A stretch of DNA of 64,000 bases from Rhizobium sullae. Lineage in GTDB: Bacteria > Pseudomonadota > Alphaproteobacteria > Rhizobiales > Rhizobiaceae. The DNA lies in assembly GCF_025200715.1 (NCBI RefSeq), contig NZ_CP104143.1, positions 3,816,501 through 3,880,500 on the forward strand, read 5' to 3'. The notes beneath the pieces are model-generated. The model searched no databases and was not told the origin of the DNA. It saw only the letters and a program-made list of their open reading frames with translations. The position numbers and the translations under genes were made by a program. Within the stretch, counting starts at the first letter, position 1; the number at the start of each line of letters is the position of its first letter. This document shows positions 46,483 to 56,060 of this stretch, in pieces.

Positions 46483-46631
46483 GGTTCAACTCCCTGGGAA
46501 GCAGACGTCATGCCACATCCGGTATTTGTTTTTACTTCGGCTTTTGCCGGTTCCGGGGCATAATCAGAACGCTTGCCGGCCTTTGTGAGACGGCAATCAT
46601 TCGTCTTGTCTTTCAATGGTTTATAGCACAT
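46479..46631 (-). CDS. Possible 50-codon upstream frame coupled to the SH3 gene
   Basis: ATG at 46631 opens a 50-residue frame (MCYKPLKDKTNDCRLTKAGK, three Cys in all) whose TGA overlaps the SH3 GTG as GTGA. That junction favours translation coupling, but the frame has no good ribosome site and no family resemblance. It may be a leader frame or chance. Confidence 0.3.
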   Translation of the reverse strand: MCYKPLKDKTNDCRLTKAGKRSDYAPEPAKAEVKTNTGCGMTSASQGVEP

Positions 46632-46859
46632 CTTGCATGAACGCAGCTTGAACGGAAGAATCCGGGCTCTGGGCCTTGAAATTGCCGGAGCGGCTTCCGA
46701 TTTGAGGCTCAACAGATCGCAGCCAATTGGCTGCAATGTCCGCTTTTTCCTTGACCACGGATGTACTGGCATTGAAGCGAAGCGGATGACGAAAGGCCGG
46801 GTTCATCCGGCCTTCGTCTGAATGCGTGCCCGCGTAAACTGCGAGGCACGCCTTTTGTT
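46632..46859. other. Intergenic region with palindrome and tandem hairpins
   Basis: No gene is convincing. A perfect 16-bp palindrome (GCAGCCAATTGGCTGC) is at 46719-46734. A hairpin at 46788-46818 (GACGAAAGGCCGG with CCGGCCTTCGTC, one bulge) is followed by another at 46824-46851 (GCGTGCC/GGCACGC) with a CTTTTGTTT tract on the + strand. The hairpins probably end the M20 peptidase transcript leftward and/or an unseen rightward RNA. Confidence 0.5.
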
Positions 46860-48248
46860 TCAGGCTGCCAGCGCGTCGAGGATGCGCACCCAGGAGCGGA
46901 TGCCCTTGTGGTAGGAGGCGAGCTCATATTTCTCGTTGGGCGAATGGATCCGATCATCCGAAAGGCCGAAGCCGACAAGCAGCGATTCCATGCCGAGCAT
47001 TGTCTGGAAATCGCCGACGATCGGAATTGAGCCGCCCATACCGATGACGACGGCGGGCTTCGGCCATTCGTCGGAAAGGGCGCTCTTCGCCCTGGTGATC
47101 ACCGGAGAATCGTATGCAAGGTGAATTGCCGGCGAACCGCCATGAGGATGGAACTCGACCGAGCAGTCGGCAGGAATTTTCGAACGGATATAGCTTCGGA
47201 ACGTTTCTCGGATCTTTGCCGGATCCTGCTTGCCGACGAGGCGGAAGGAAACCTTGGCCGAAGCCTTGGCGGCGATCACGGTCTTGAAACCCTCGCCGGT
47301 ATAGCCGCCCCATATACCGTTGACTTCAGCCGTCGGGCGCGCCCAGGTGAGTTCCAGAACGGAGCGGCCTTTTTCACCCGACGGCACCGAAAGGCCGACT
47401 TGGCCCAGGAAGCTTTCAGCGGTCTGGCCGAGCTTTTCCCATGAGGCCCTGATGTTTGCAGGCGTTTCCTCGACGCCTTCATAAAAGTTCTCGAGCGCAA
47501 CGCGGCCGGTTTCGTCGTGGAGGCCGGAAAGCGCCGCTGTCAGGACATGGATTGGATTTGCAGCCGCGCCGCCGAAAAGCCCGGAATGCAGATCGCGGTC
47601 TGCTGCCGTAACGACGACTTCTTCGCCAACAAGGCCCCGAAGGGTAGCAGCAATTGCCGGGGTCTCACGATCCCACATGCCGGTATCGCAGACAAGCGCG
47701 TAGTCGGCCTTCAGTTCGGCCGCATTTGCCTCCAGGAAGGGCTTGAGCGAGGGCGAGCCGGATTCCTCTTCGCCCTCGAAGAGGATGGTGATCCGGCAGG
47801 GAAGCGCGCCGTTGACTTCTTTATAGGCCCGGCAAGCTTCGACGAAGGTCATGAGCTGGCCCTTGTCGTCCGCGGTGCCGCGGCCGGTCAGGATCTTTCG
47901 GCCGTTGCCCATGTCCGTGATGGCCGGTTCGAAGGGATCGTTTTCCCAGAGCTCAACTGGATCGACCGGCTGAACGTCGTAATGACCATAGAATAGTACA
48001 TGCGGCGCATCCGCACCGGCGTCTGCATGGTGCGCAACGACCATCGGGTGGCCGGGAGTATCGCGAACGGAAGCTTCGAAGCCCAGCGTCTTCAAATAGG
48101 CGACCAGCCATTCAGCCGCCATGCGGCAATCCGCTTTGTAAGCCGGGTCGGTCGAGATCGATTTGATGCGCAGCAACTCGAATAGTCTGTCGAGGCTTAA
48201 GCCGAGATTCTGATCCGCGCGCGAAAGCACCGGGGTTACGTCTATCAT
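46860..48248 (-). CDS. M20-family dipeptidase/peptidase
   Basis: This 462-residue zinc peptidase starts behind a GGGAG ribosome site. Zinc ligands are visible in LFYGHYDVQPVDP, GTADDKGQL and LFEGEEESGSPSL, followed by the dimerisation lid domain. The family (ArgE/DapE/CPG2) cleaves dipeptides or acyl-amino acids in the cytoplasm. No signal peptide is seen. Monocistronic by context; the specific substrate is unknown. Confidence 0.92.
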   Translation of the reverse strand: MIDVTPVLSRADQNLGLSLDRLFELLRIKSISTDPAYKADCRMAAEWLVAYLKTLGFEASVRDTPGHPMVVAHHADAGADAPHVLFYGHYDVQPVDPVELWENDPFEPAITDMGNGRKILTGRGTADDKGQLMTFVEACRAYKEVNGALPCRITILFEGEEESGSPSLKPFLEANAAELKADYALVCDTGMWDRETPAIAATLRGLVGEEVVVTAADRDLHSGLFGGAAANPIHVLTAALSGLHDETGRVALENFYEGVEETPANIRASWEKLGQTAESFLGQVGLSVPSGEKGRSVLELTWARPTAEVNGIWGGYTGEGFKTVIAAKASAKVSFRLVGKQDPAKIRETFRSYIRSKIPADCSVEFHPHGGSPAIHLAYDSPVITRAKSALSDEWPKPAVVIGMGGSIPIVGDFQTMLGMESLLVGFGLSDDRIHSPNEKYELASYHKGIRSWVRILDALAA

Positions 48249-48495
48249 TTCCGACTCCCTTTTGAAATTTGGCCGGACGATAGACCAAAGGTGGGGACGT
48301 TTCGAGGAAGAAAAATCGGAATTTGGAAGCCGTTAACAAGGCGGCGTCCTACTAAGGCACAAAGGCCGCGATATGCTCGGCAAGCCTGATATCGAGCCGA
48401 GCGCAAAGCTGACGGCGCGCGTAGGCGTGCTTTCGGCACGTGCCGATTGACCGTTGCGAAAACGCTCACGGGATGTTCCAGCTGCCGAATAGGGA

Positions 48496-48927
48496 TCAGA
48501 TTTTCTTCGCGTTTTCGAGAAGGCGCCGGATATATTCCAGCATCAGCTCGCGTTCGAAGGCCTTGAAACCTTGGAAAAGCGCAAGGTCAGCCTCGCGCGC
48601 TGTCCTGACCGCCTCATCTTCGATCGCCCGTGCGATGGGCGTCAGGAAGATCAGCTGTGCTCGCTTGTCGGAAGGATGGGGGCGGCGCTCGATGAGACCG
48701 TCGCGCGCCATGCGTGCAAGCGTATTGGCCATTGTCGCCTGTTCGATATCGACGCGTTCGAGCAATTGCTTCTGCGTCAGGCCGTCTTCCGCCCAAAGTT
48801 CGAGAAGGATCGGGAATTGCCCGGGAGAAAAACCGAGCCCCGCCGCGCGCTGCTGCAGCGAGCGGGCAAAACCCTTGGCCAGCTGGCTTGCAAGGTATGC
48901 TCCCGAATCCATCCTGTTAAATCCCAT
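48496..48927 (-). CDS. MarR-family transcriptional regulator
   Basis: About 143 residues from ATG 48927; a TTG six codons earlier and an ATG five codons later are possible. The winged helix shows LTQKQLLERVDIEQATMANTLARMARDGLIERRPHPSDKRAQLIFLT, a full MarR DNA-binding domain with the basic wing. It probably represses a nearby or its own promoter in response to small aromatic ligands. The position by polA, with a candidate sRNA between, is conserved in rhizobia as I recall. Confidence 0.88.
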   Translation of the reverse strand: MGFNRMDSGAYLASQLAKGFARSLQQRAAGLGFSPGQFPILLELWAEDGLTQKQLLERVDIEQATMANTLARMARDGLIERRPHPSDKRAQLIFLTPIARAIEDEAVRTAREADLALFQGFKAFERELMLEYIRRLLENAKKI

Positions 48928-49019
48928 GATTGCAGTTAGGCTCAAAAACGGATGCGAAACAATGCAACAAGTCGCATGCGATGGATCAAAATTTGCCCTT
49001 GAGCTTCATAAATGTGCAT

Positions 49020-49200
49020 CTCTGCGGAAAAACAAAGCCGCCATGGCCTGGAGGTTGGCCATGGCGGCTTGAAAATGGGGACAAAGGCCCGGAGAGGGGG
49101 ATAAGGCCTTTGTCCAAGTCTGATGCGGCGGGGGACAAGCCGGTAATCAGACCCTCGGCGCGATCAAACGCCGGTGAGTATGATTTGTGATCGGGAATGT
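49020..49200 (-). ncRNA. Candidate AbcR/alpha-r15-like trans-acting sRNA
   Basis: On the minus strand, an 11-bp stem (GGACAAAGGCC/GGCCTTTGTCC, 49079-49115) has a pyrimidine-rich CCCCCTCTCC loop. It is followed by a perfect 14-bp stem (AAGCCGCCATGGCC/GGCCATGGCGGCTT, 49035-49070) with a CCTCC loop and a TTTGTTTTT tract. Two hairpins with single-stranded anti-Shine-Dalgarno loops and a terminator are the layout of rhizobial AbcR sRNAs. Those are reported, from memory, between polA and a marR gene. The 5' end and promoter are not resolved. The 325-nt gap 48946-49270 shows no protein gene. Confidence 0.5.
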
Positions 49201-49270
49201 GGTTTTTCAAGGGAGGCCGGCCGAACCGACAATTACAAATTGGTAACAGTTCGGTGAGGGCCGCAAAGTC

Positions 49271-49648
49271 CTAGTCCTGAGCCCTTCCACGATCATGCCA
49301 GTAGAATGCAAGATTCCATCCGGCGATCAGGATGGCCATGCCGGCAAAGGCGCAGATCAGCGGAATGATGCGAAGCGATTCGTAAGGGCCGACCGAGATC
49401 AGAAAGGCCGAAAGGAGCAAGGCGTTCAACAGCTGAAATTCTGCTTGGGTGCTGAAGCTTCGCGTGCGATCCAGATGCTGCGGAAAGAAGGTTCGCAAAC
49501 CCTTGATCGCCAGCAGGAACACAGGCGCGAAAAGCACTTTGCGAAAGATAACAGCAGGGCCGTCACCCAGTGCATAGGAGCTGGCAAGAACGATCGCCAT
49601 GAGAATAAGCGGTACGGCATAGGCGACCGCGATGCTGCGCTTTTCCAT
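49271..49648 (-). CDS. Small hypothetical membrane protein
   Basis: About 125 residues from ATG 49648 (MEKRSIAVAYAVPL); an ATG four codons upstream is possible. Four hydrophobic segments (VPLILMAIVLASSYAL, VLFAPVFLLAIKGL, LLNALLLSAFLISVG, PLICAFAGMAILIAGW) give a polytopic inner-membrane protein. No family recognised. It is divergent from polA with a roughly 100-nt shared promoter region. Confidence 0.65.
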   Translation of the reverse strand: MEKRSIAVAYAVPLILMAIVLASSYALGDGPAVIFRKVLFAPVFLLAIKGLRTFFPQHLDRTRSFSTQAEFQLLNALLLSAFLISVGPYESLRIIPLICAFAGMAILIAGWNLAFYWHDRGRAQD

Positions 49649-49746
49649 AGGCAATTCCATTTCGAAGGCCGAAGGTCAGCAATAAATAGTACCGCAAACA
49701 GCATGTGCAATGGACGTTTCCATCCCGCCACGCTATCCATGCAACC

Positions 49747-52737
49747 ATGAAAAAAGGCGATCATCTTTTCCTTATTGACGGTTCGGGTTTCATCTTCCGG
49801 GCGTTTCACGCTCTGCCGCCGCTGACGCGCAAGTCCGACGGCCTGCCGGTCGGCGCCGTTTCCGGTTTCTGCAACATGCTCTGGAAGCTGTTGACCGATG
49901 CGCGCGACACGTCCGTCGGCGTGACGCCCACGCACCTTGCGGTAATCTTCGACTATTCGGCAAAGACCTTCCGCAAGGACTTGTACGATGCCTACAAGGC
50001 GAACCGCTCTGCGCCGCCGGATGAACTGATACCGCAATTCGGGCTGATCCGGGAGGCAACGCGCGCCTTCAACCTGCCCTGCATAGAGACCGAGGGTTTC
50101 GAGGCGGACGATATCATCGCCACATATGCCCTCCAGGCGGAAGCGACCGGCGCCGATGTGACGATCGTCTCGTCCGACAAGGATCTGATGCAACTCGTAA
50201 CGCCGAACATCCACATGTACGACAGCATGAAGGACAAGCAGATCGGCATCCCGGACGTCATCGAGAAATGGGGCGTCTCCCCCGAAAAGATGATCGACCT
50301 GCAGGCAATGACCGGCGATTCGGTCGATAATGTTCCGGGTATTCCTGGCGTCGGCCCGAAGACCGCCGCACAGCTTCTTGCAGAATACGGCGACCTCGAC
50401 ACGCTGCTGGACCGTGCGCATGAGATCAAGCAGGAAAAGCGCCGCCAGGCGATTCTCGAAAATGCCGACAAGGCAAGGCTCTCGCGCGAATTGGTGCGGC
50501 TGCGATCTGATGTGCCGCTGGTGCTTGGTCTGGACGACCTCGTTCTCGAAGTGCAGAACGGTCCGAAGTTGATCGGCTTCCTGAAGGCGCTGCAATTCAC
50601 GACGCTGACGCGCCGTGTGGCGGAGGCGTGCAATTGCGATGCGAGCGCCATCGAGGCGGCCGACGTGAAGGTCGAGTGGGGTACTGCTGCGCACGGCCCC
50701 GATCTCGATGCCGTTGAACCGGAGCCGGTTGCAGGCGGCATTCCGGATGTTGAGGGCGCTGCCGTTCCGATTCCGGCGACGGCCAAGCCCGCCGGCAAAG
50801 GCTTTACCCCCGCCGAACTTGCCAAGGCGCGCGCCGAAGCCTTTGCAGCGCTGCCGTTTGATCATTCTACCTACGTGACGATCCGCGATCTCGCGACGCT
50901 CGACAAATGGATTGGCGATGCGCGGGCAACAGGCCTCGTCGCCTTCGATACCGAAACCACTTCGCTTGATGCGATGCAGGCGGAGCTGGTCGGATTCTCG
51001 ATGGCGATTGCCGACAACGACAAGAACCCGACGGGCCTCAAGACCCGCGCCGCCTATGTCCCAATCGGCCATAGGAACGGCGTCAGCGATCTCCTTGGCG
51101 GCGGGGTTGCGGACAACCAGATACCGATGCGGGACGCGTTGCCGCGGCTCAAGGCACTGCTCGAAGACGAGTCCGTCCTCAAGGTCGCGCAGGACCTGAA
51201 ATATGATTATCTGCTGATGAAGCGCTACGGCGTCGAGACAAAGAGCTTCGATGACACGATGCTGATGTCCTACGTCCTCGACGCCGGCATTGGCGCGCAT
51301 GGCATGGATTCGCTCTCCGAGAAATTTCTCGGCCACAAGCCGATCGCTTACAAGGATATCGCAGGAAGCGGCAGGGCGAATGTCACGTTCGACCTTGTCG
51401 ATATCGACCGAGCCACACACTATGCCGCCGAAGGCGCCGATGTGACGCTGCGGCTCTGGATGGTGCTGAAGCCGCGGCTTGCCGCAGCAAAGCTAACAGC
51501 CGTCTACGAGCGGCTGGAACGGCCGCTGCTGCCGGTGCTCGCGCGCATGGAGGAGCGAGGAATCACCGTCGACCGCCAGATTCTGTCCCGCCTTTCCGGC
51601 GAACTGGCACAAGGAGCTGCGCGTCTGGAGGACGAAATCTACACGCTGGCGGGCGAGAAGTTCACGATCGGCTCGCCGAAGCAGCTTGGTGACATCCTCT
51701 TCGGCAAGATGGGGCTTGCCGGTGGCAACAAGACGAAGACCGGGCAATGGTCGACGTCGGCAAGCGTGCTGGAAGAGCTTGCAACCGCGGGTTACGAGCT
51801 GCCGCGCAAGATCGTCGATTGGCGTCAGCTGACCAAGCTGAAATCCACCTACACCGATGCGCTGCCGGGCTACGTGCATCCACAGACGAGGCGCGTCCAC
51901 ACCTCTTATTCGTTGGCCTCGACGACGACGGGGCGCCTTTCGTCGTCCGAGCCGAATCTGCAGAACATTCCGGTGCGCACGTTGGAAGGCCGGAAAATCC
52001 GCACCGCCTTCATCTCCGTGCCCGGGCATAAGCTGATCTCGGCCGATTACAGCCAGATCGAACTGCGCGTGCTCGCGCATGTTGCGGAAATCCCGCAACT
52101 GACCCAGGCTTTTGCCGAAGGTATAGATATTCACGCGATGACGGCCTCCGAAATGTTTGGCGTTCCGGTCGACGGCATGCCGACCGAGGTGCGCCGCCGC
52201 GCCAAGGCGATCAACTTCGGCATCATCTATGGCATTTCCGCATTTGGCCTTGCCAACCAGCTCTCGATCGAACGCTCCGAAGCGGGTGACTACATCAAGA
52301 AATATTTCGAGCGCTTCCCCGGCATCCGCGACTACATGGACAGCCGCAAGCAGATGGCGCGCGACAAGGGCTATGTCGAGACGATCTTCGGGCGGCGAAT
52401 CAACTACCCGGAAATCCGCTCGTCCAATCCTTCAGTGCGTGCCTTCAACGAGCGTGCTGCGATCAACGCGCCGATCCAGGGCTCGGCCGCCGATATTATT
52501 CGCCGGGCAATGATCAAGATCGAGCCCGCGCTTGCCGAAGCCGGTCTTGCGGATCGGGTCCGCATGCTGCTGCAGGTGCACGACGAGCTCGTCTTCGAGG
52601 TTGAGGATGCCGATGTCGAAAAGGCGATGCCGATCATCGTTTCCGTCATGGAAAACGCCGCCATGCCGGCGCTCGAAATGCGCGTTCCGTTGAAGGTCGA
52701 TGCGCGCGCCGCCACCAATTGGGAAGAAGCGCACTGA
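49747..52737 (+). CDS. polA: DNA polymerase I
   Basis: 996 residues from ATG 49747 (MKKGDHLFLIDGSGF). It has a 5'-3' nuclease domain (about 1-300, GDSVDNVPGIPGVGPKTAAQLL) and an intact 3'-5' exonuclease with FDTETTSLDAM near residue 400. The polymerase domain has ADYSQIELRVLAHVAEI near 763 and VHDELVFEV near 945. It fills gaps and removes primers. All three activities look intact, unlike in bacteria that lost proofreading residues. Confidence 0.96.
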   Translation: MKKGDHLFLIDGSGFIFRAFHALPPLTRKSDGLPVGAVSGFCNMLWKLLTDARDTSVGVTPTHLAVIFDYSAKTFRKDLYDAYKANRSAPPDELIPQFGLIREATRAFNLPCIETEGFEADDIIATYALQAEATGADVTIVSSDKDLMQLVTPNIHMYDSMKDKQIGIPDVIEKWGVSPEKMIDLQAMTGDSVDNVPGIPGVGPKTAAQLLAEYGDLDTLLDRAHEIKQEKRRQAILENADKARLSRELVRLRSDVPLVLGLDDLVLEVQNGPKLIGFLKALQFTTLTRRVAEACNCDASAIEAADVKVEWGTAAHGPDLDAVEPEPVAGGIPDVEGAAVPIPATAKPAGKGFTPAELAKARAEAFAALPFDHSTYVTIRDLATLDKWIGDARATGLVAFDTETTSLDAMQAELVGFSMAIADNDKNPTGLKTRAAYVPIGHRNGVSDLLGGGVADNQIPMRDALPRLKALLEDESVLKVAQDLKYDYLLMKRYGVETKSFDDTMLMSYVLDAGIGAHGMDSLSEKFLGHKPIAYKDIAGSGRANVTFDLVDIDRATHYAAEGADVTLRLWMVLKPRLAAAKLTAVYERLERPLLPVLARMEERGITVDRQILSRLSGELAQGAARLEDEIYTLAGEKFTIGSPKQLGDILFGKMGLAGGNKTKTGQWSTSASVLEELATAGYELPRKIVDWRQLTKLKSTYTDALPGYVHPQTRRVHTSYSLASTTTGRLSSSEPNLQNIPVRTLEGRKIRTAFISVPGHKLISADYSQIELRVLAHVAEIPQLTQAFAEGIDIHAMTASEMFGVPVDGMPTEVRRRAKAINFGIIYGISAFGLANQLSIERSEAGDYIKKYFERFPGIRDYMDSRKQMARDKGYVETIFGRRINYPEIRSSNPSVRAFNERAAINAPIQGSAADIIRRAMIKIEPALAEAGLADRVRMLLQVHDELVFEVEDADVEKAMPIIVSVMENAAMPALEMRVPLKVDARAATNWEEAH

Positions 52738-52894
52738 GCCCTTCGTCCTCGAAGATTTTTCTCAGTAGCATAACCAATTGATAATGCTCAATTTAGGCTT
52801 CGGGAGGTGTGCCGTTTAGGTGCGACTGGAAGGAACTTGTTAACCTTCATTTTCTAATCCGGTTGGGTCAGAAATTGAGCGAGTAGCGTGTCGC

Positions 52895-55162
52895 ATGCGT
52901 TTTCCCAGAACGAATTTGACGGATGCCGAGGAATTTTCCTCGGAAATAGACGTACAGGATGCAGGCGGTGACATGAATGTCGCTCCCGCAGCGCCGGGTT
53001 GGCAGAGCAATTTCTCGCTTGCACCGAACGTGCGTTTTACCCGCACACCGGAAAACCTGATCAGCAAACGCCGCCCGCCGCCCGAATCGGACCAGCCGAT
53101 TCGTGAGGAAGCCGTCAGCGAAGCGTCGGCTCTTGATGCCGAGCCGAGCGCTCCGATCATGATCGATGTGCCATTCGATATCTATGTTCGGGATGTGCCC
53201 GAGAGCGACCATCTGGAGCATGTCGCTGCGGTTCAACCGGAATTCCGCGCGTCGTCCGAGCTTACGGACATTTCCGATTTCGCTTTCTGGGAAGTCATGG
53301 CCTTCGAGGAAGCGGCTGCGGCCCCGATTATCGCTCCAACTGCTTCACTGCCGAAGATTGTGGCCACGCCGGAATCGATCATCTCGCGCTTCCGCGTGAT
53401 GGAGTGGCGCCCGGGAGGGAGGCCGCAGACGCGCGCCGATGTGCCGGCCACAGCAATGGCCGCTCCAGCACCTGCAAAGCCTATATCGAACGCGGCCCCA
53501 CCAACCCAACCGGCCGCGTCGGTGATCGCGAAAACGCTGCCGATCGCGCCGATGCCGGTTCGCGTGCAGGCCACTGCACATCTGGCGCCCGCACCGCGCG
53601 CCGTGACCCAGAAGACTATCCCGGCGAATATCGATCCATCCGGCTACGAATTTCCGCCGCGCGCACTGCTACAGGAGCCTCCGGAGCGTCTGGGCGAGAT
53701 CATGTCGCAGGAATCGCTGGAGCAGAATGCCGGACTGCTGGAAAGCGTGCTGGAAGACTTCGGCGTCAAAGGCGAGATCATCCATGTGCGTCCCGGTCCG
53801 GTCGTCACGCTCTATGAATTCGAGCCCGCACCCGGTGTAAAGTCGTCGCGTGTCATAGGCCTTGCTGACGATATCGCCCGCTCCATGTCAGCGCTGTCCG
53901 CCCGCGTTGCCGTCGTGCCCGGCCGCAATGTCATCGGCATCGAATTGCCGAATGCCATCCGCGAGACCGTCTATTTCCGCGAAATGATCGAAAGCCAGGA
54001 TTTCGAGAAGAGCGGCTACAAACTGGCGCTCGGCCTTGGCAAAACGATCGGCGGCGAGCCGGTGATTGCCGAGCTTGCGAAGATGCCGCATCTACTGGTG
54101 GCCGGCACCACTGGCTCCGGCAAGTCCGTCGCGATCAACACGATGATCCTGTCGCTTCTCTATCGCATGACGCCGGAGCAGTGCCGCCTGATCATGGTCG
54201 ATCCGAAGATGCTGGAACTGTCGGTCTATGACGGCATCCCGCACCTGCTGACGCCCGTCGTCACCGATCCGAAGAAGGCCGTGATGGCCCTGAAATGGGC
54301 GGTGCGCGAAATGGAGGAGCGTTACCGCAAGATGTCGCGCCTCGGCGTGCGCAACATCGACGGCTATAACGGCCGCGTGGCGCAGGCGCGCGACAAGGGC
54401 GAAACCATCCACGTCATGGTCCAGACCGGCTTCGACAGGGGCACAGGCGCACCGATCGAAGAGCAGCAGGAAATGGACTTGGCGCCGATGCCCTATATCG
54501 TCGTCATCGTCGACGAAATGGCCGACCTTATGATGGTCGCCGGCAAGGAGATTGAAGGCGCGATCCAGCGTCTCGCCCAGATGGCGCGCGCCGCCGGCAT
54601 TCACCTGATCATGGCGACGCAACGTCCCTCGGTCGATGTCATCACCGGCACGATCAAGGCGAACTTCCCGACCCGCATCTCCTTCCAGGTGACGTCGAAG
54701 ATCGACAGCCGCACGATCCTTGGCGAACAGGGTGCCGAGCAACTCCTCGGCCAGGGCGATATGCTGCACATGCAGGGCGGCGGCAGGATTTCCCGCGTCC
54801 ACGGCCCGTTCGTCTCCGATCTCGAAGTCGAAAAGGTCGTCGCACATCTGAAGACGCAGGGCCGTCCGGAATATCTGGAGACGGTCACCGCGGATGAAGA
54901 GGAAGATGCCGAGCCGGAAGACAGCGCCGTCTTCGACAAGAGCGCCACGGCATCCGAGGACGGCAATGAGCTCTACGATCAGGCTGTCAAGGTCGTGCTT
55001 CGCGACAAGAAATGCTCGACTTCCTACATCCAGCGCCGCCTCGGCATCGGCTACAACCGCGCCGCATCGCTGGTCGAACGCATGGAAAAGGAAGGCCTCG
55101 TCGGACCGGCCAACCATGTCGGCAAGCGTGAGATCGTGTCGGGACGAGGGGACGGCGAATAG
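52895..55162 (+). CDS. FtsK/SpoIIIE-type DNA translocase lacking the membrane domain
   Basis: 755 residues. The N-terminal roughly 245 residues are Ala/Pro/Glu-rich with no membrane-length hydrophobic segment. The alpha-beta motor follows with LLQEPPER, Walker [10 protein letters not shown] near 403-411 and Walker [14 protein letters not shown] near 534-546. A gamma winged helix (about 690-750, [30 protein letters not shown]) should read polar DNA motifs. Classical FtsK has four N-terminal helices that place it at the septum, so this is a soluble or partner-recruited form. A second, membrane-bound FtsK probably exists elsewhere in the genome. Confidence 0.9.
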   Translation: MRFPRTNLTDAEEFSSEIDVQDAGGDMNVAPAAPGWQSNFSLAPNVRFTRTPENLISKRRPPPESDQPIREEAVSEASALDAEPSAPIMIDVPFDIYVRDVPESDHLEHVAAVQPEFRASSELTDISDFAFWEVMAFEEAAAAPIIAPTASLPKIVATPESIISRFRVMEWRPGGRPQTRADVPATAMAAPAPAKPISNAAPPTQPAASVIAKTLPIAPMPVRVQATAHLAPAPRAVTQKTIPANIDPSGYEFPPRALLQEPPERLGEIMSQESLEQNAGLLESVLEDFGVKGEIIHVRPGPVVTLYEFEPAPGVKSSRVIGLADDIARSMSALSARVAVVPGRNVIGIELPNAIRETVYFREMIESQDFEKSGYKLALGLGKTIGGEPVIAELAKMPHLLVAGTTGSGKSVAINTMILSLLYRMTPEQCRLIMVDPKMLELSVYDGIPHLLTPVVTDPKKAVMALKWAVREMEERYRKMSRLGVRNIDGYNGRVAQARDKGETIHVMVQTGFDRGTGAPIEEQQEMDLAPMPYIVVIVDEMADLMMVAGKEIEGAIQRLAQMARAAGIHLIMATQRPSVDVITGTIKANFPTRISFQVTSKIDSRTILGEQGAEQLLGQGDMLHMQGGGRISRVHGPFVSDLEVEKVVAHLKTQGRPEYLETVTADEEEDAEPEDSAVFDKSATASEDGNELYDQAVKVVLRDKKCSTSYIQRRLGIGYNRAASLVERMEKEGLVGPANHVGKREIVSGRGDGE

Positions 55163-55189
55163 TTGCCAGCGCAGGTACTATAATCCGCC

Positions 55190-55410
55190 CGCCGGCTGCA
55201 ACTAACCCAATCCAGCAAGCCGTTCGTCTCACGCACGAACGCCGACTTGCCGCCGGTGCAGTAGCTCCAGTCGCCATTGGCTTCATCCATGAGCCGAAGC
55301 TTGAGAGCCGCATAGGCTTCGGCCCTTCGGGAATACGTCCGCAGATAGTCGCGCAAGGCAATGCGATCCCTGAGCACAGCATTTTCAGAAGTGCAACTGC
55401 AGAGCTGTGC
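55190..55410 (-). pseudogene. Remnant of a GrpB-family (UPF0157) gene
   Basis: In one minus-strand frame the stretch reads LRDRIALRDYLRTYSRRAEA then AALKLRLMDEAN and GGKSAFVRE. This matches the C-terminal third of GrpB-family nucleotidyltransferase-like proteins (RDYLR...YAALK...TEAKTAFV). The N-terminal two-thirds, including the active site, is missing and no start is evident. It is most likely a decayed fragment between ftsK and phnN. Confidence 0.5.
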
Positions 55411-55460
55411 AGCACCGTAAGTAGGGAACGATTACGATGGTCATGAGCTCCCCTAGCCGG

Positions 55461-56060
55461 CTAAGCGATTTCAGCGAGGAAGCCGTTGAGCGTGTCGACG
55501 ATCTTGCGCTCGGCCTCTTCCAGCGAACCGCTGTTGTCGAACTCGGTGACGTCGTAGTCGCCGCGCACGGTGAGTGAGCCGCGAGCGAGGCGGGCCATGA
55601 TGTCCTCGTGGGTCTCGCGGCCGCGAGCCTCGAGACGTCCGGCCAGCACTTCCGGGCGCGCTGTCACGTTGATGACCTTGAGACGGGGAAAAACGGCCTG
55701 AAAACGGTGGAGAGCCGAACGGGAGCCGTTGGCGATCACTAGGTGCCCCTTCGCCAGTGCGGCGGAAACCTCTGCCGGAATGCCATACTTCAGCCCATGC
55801 GCTTCCCACCATACCGCGAAGTTGCCGGATTGCTCCATCGAGACGAAGCCTCCCTCGGAAACGGAGAGATGGTCTTCGCCGCCGGCATCGCCGTCCCGCG
55901 TGATGACGCGGCGAACGAAGTGCACGTCGGGACGGCCGGCAAAATGCTTGGCCGCCAGAGTCATCAGAGTGTCCTTGCCGGCGCCGCTTGGGCCGACGAC
56001 AACGACCATGACCCCACGCTCGGTGCCAGGTACTAGGTGCGGTTCGTGCGACGGAATCAT
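55461..56060 (-). CDS. phnN: Ribose 1,5-bisphosphate phosphokinase PhnN
   Basis: This 199-residue P-loop kinase converts ribose 1,5-bisphosphate to PRPP, the last salvage step of the C-P lyase route. Walker A is VVGPSGAGKDTL near 22-33, and the guanylate-kinase-like fold continues with RRVITRDGDAGGEDHLSV. Its ATG overlaps the phnM stop as ATGA. It is the last gene of the phn operon in this window. Confidence 0.93.
   Translation of the reverse strand: MIPSHEPHLVPGTERGVMVVVVGPSGAGKDTLMTLAAKHFAGRPDVHFVRRVITRDGDAGGEDHLSVSEGGFVSMEQSGNFAVWWEAHGLKYGIPAEVSAALAKGHLVIANGSRSALHRFQAVFPRLKVINVTARPEVLAGRLEARGRETHEDIMARLARGSLTVRGDYDVTEFDNSGSLEEAERKIVDTLNGFLAEIA

Noticed and set aside
49426..51420. A 664-codon minus-strand frame opposite the 5' half of polA
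   Set aside because: Overlaps a certain gene and a separate membrane-protein gene; no family match.
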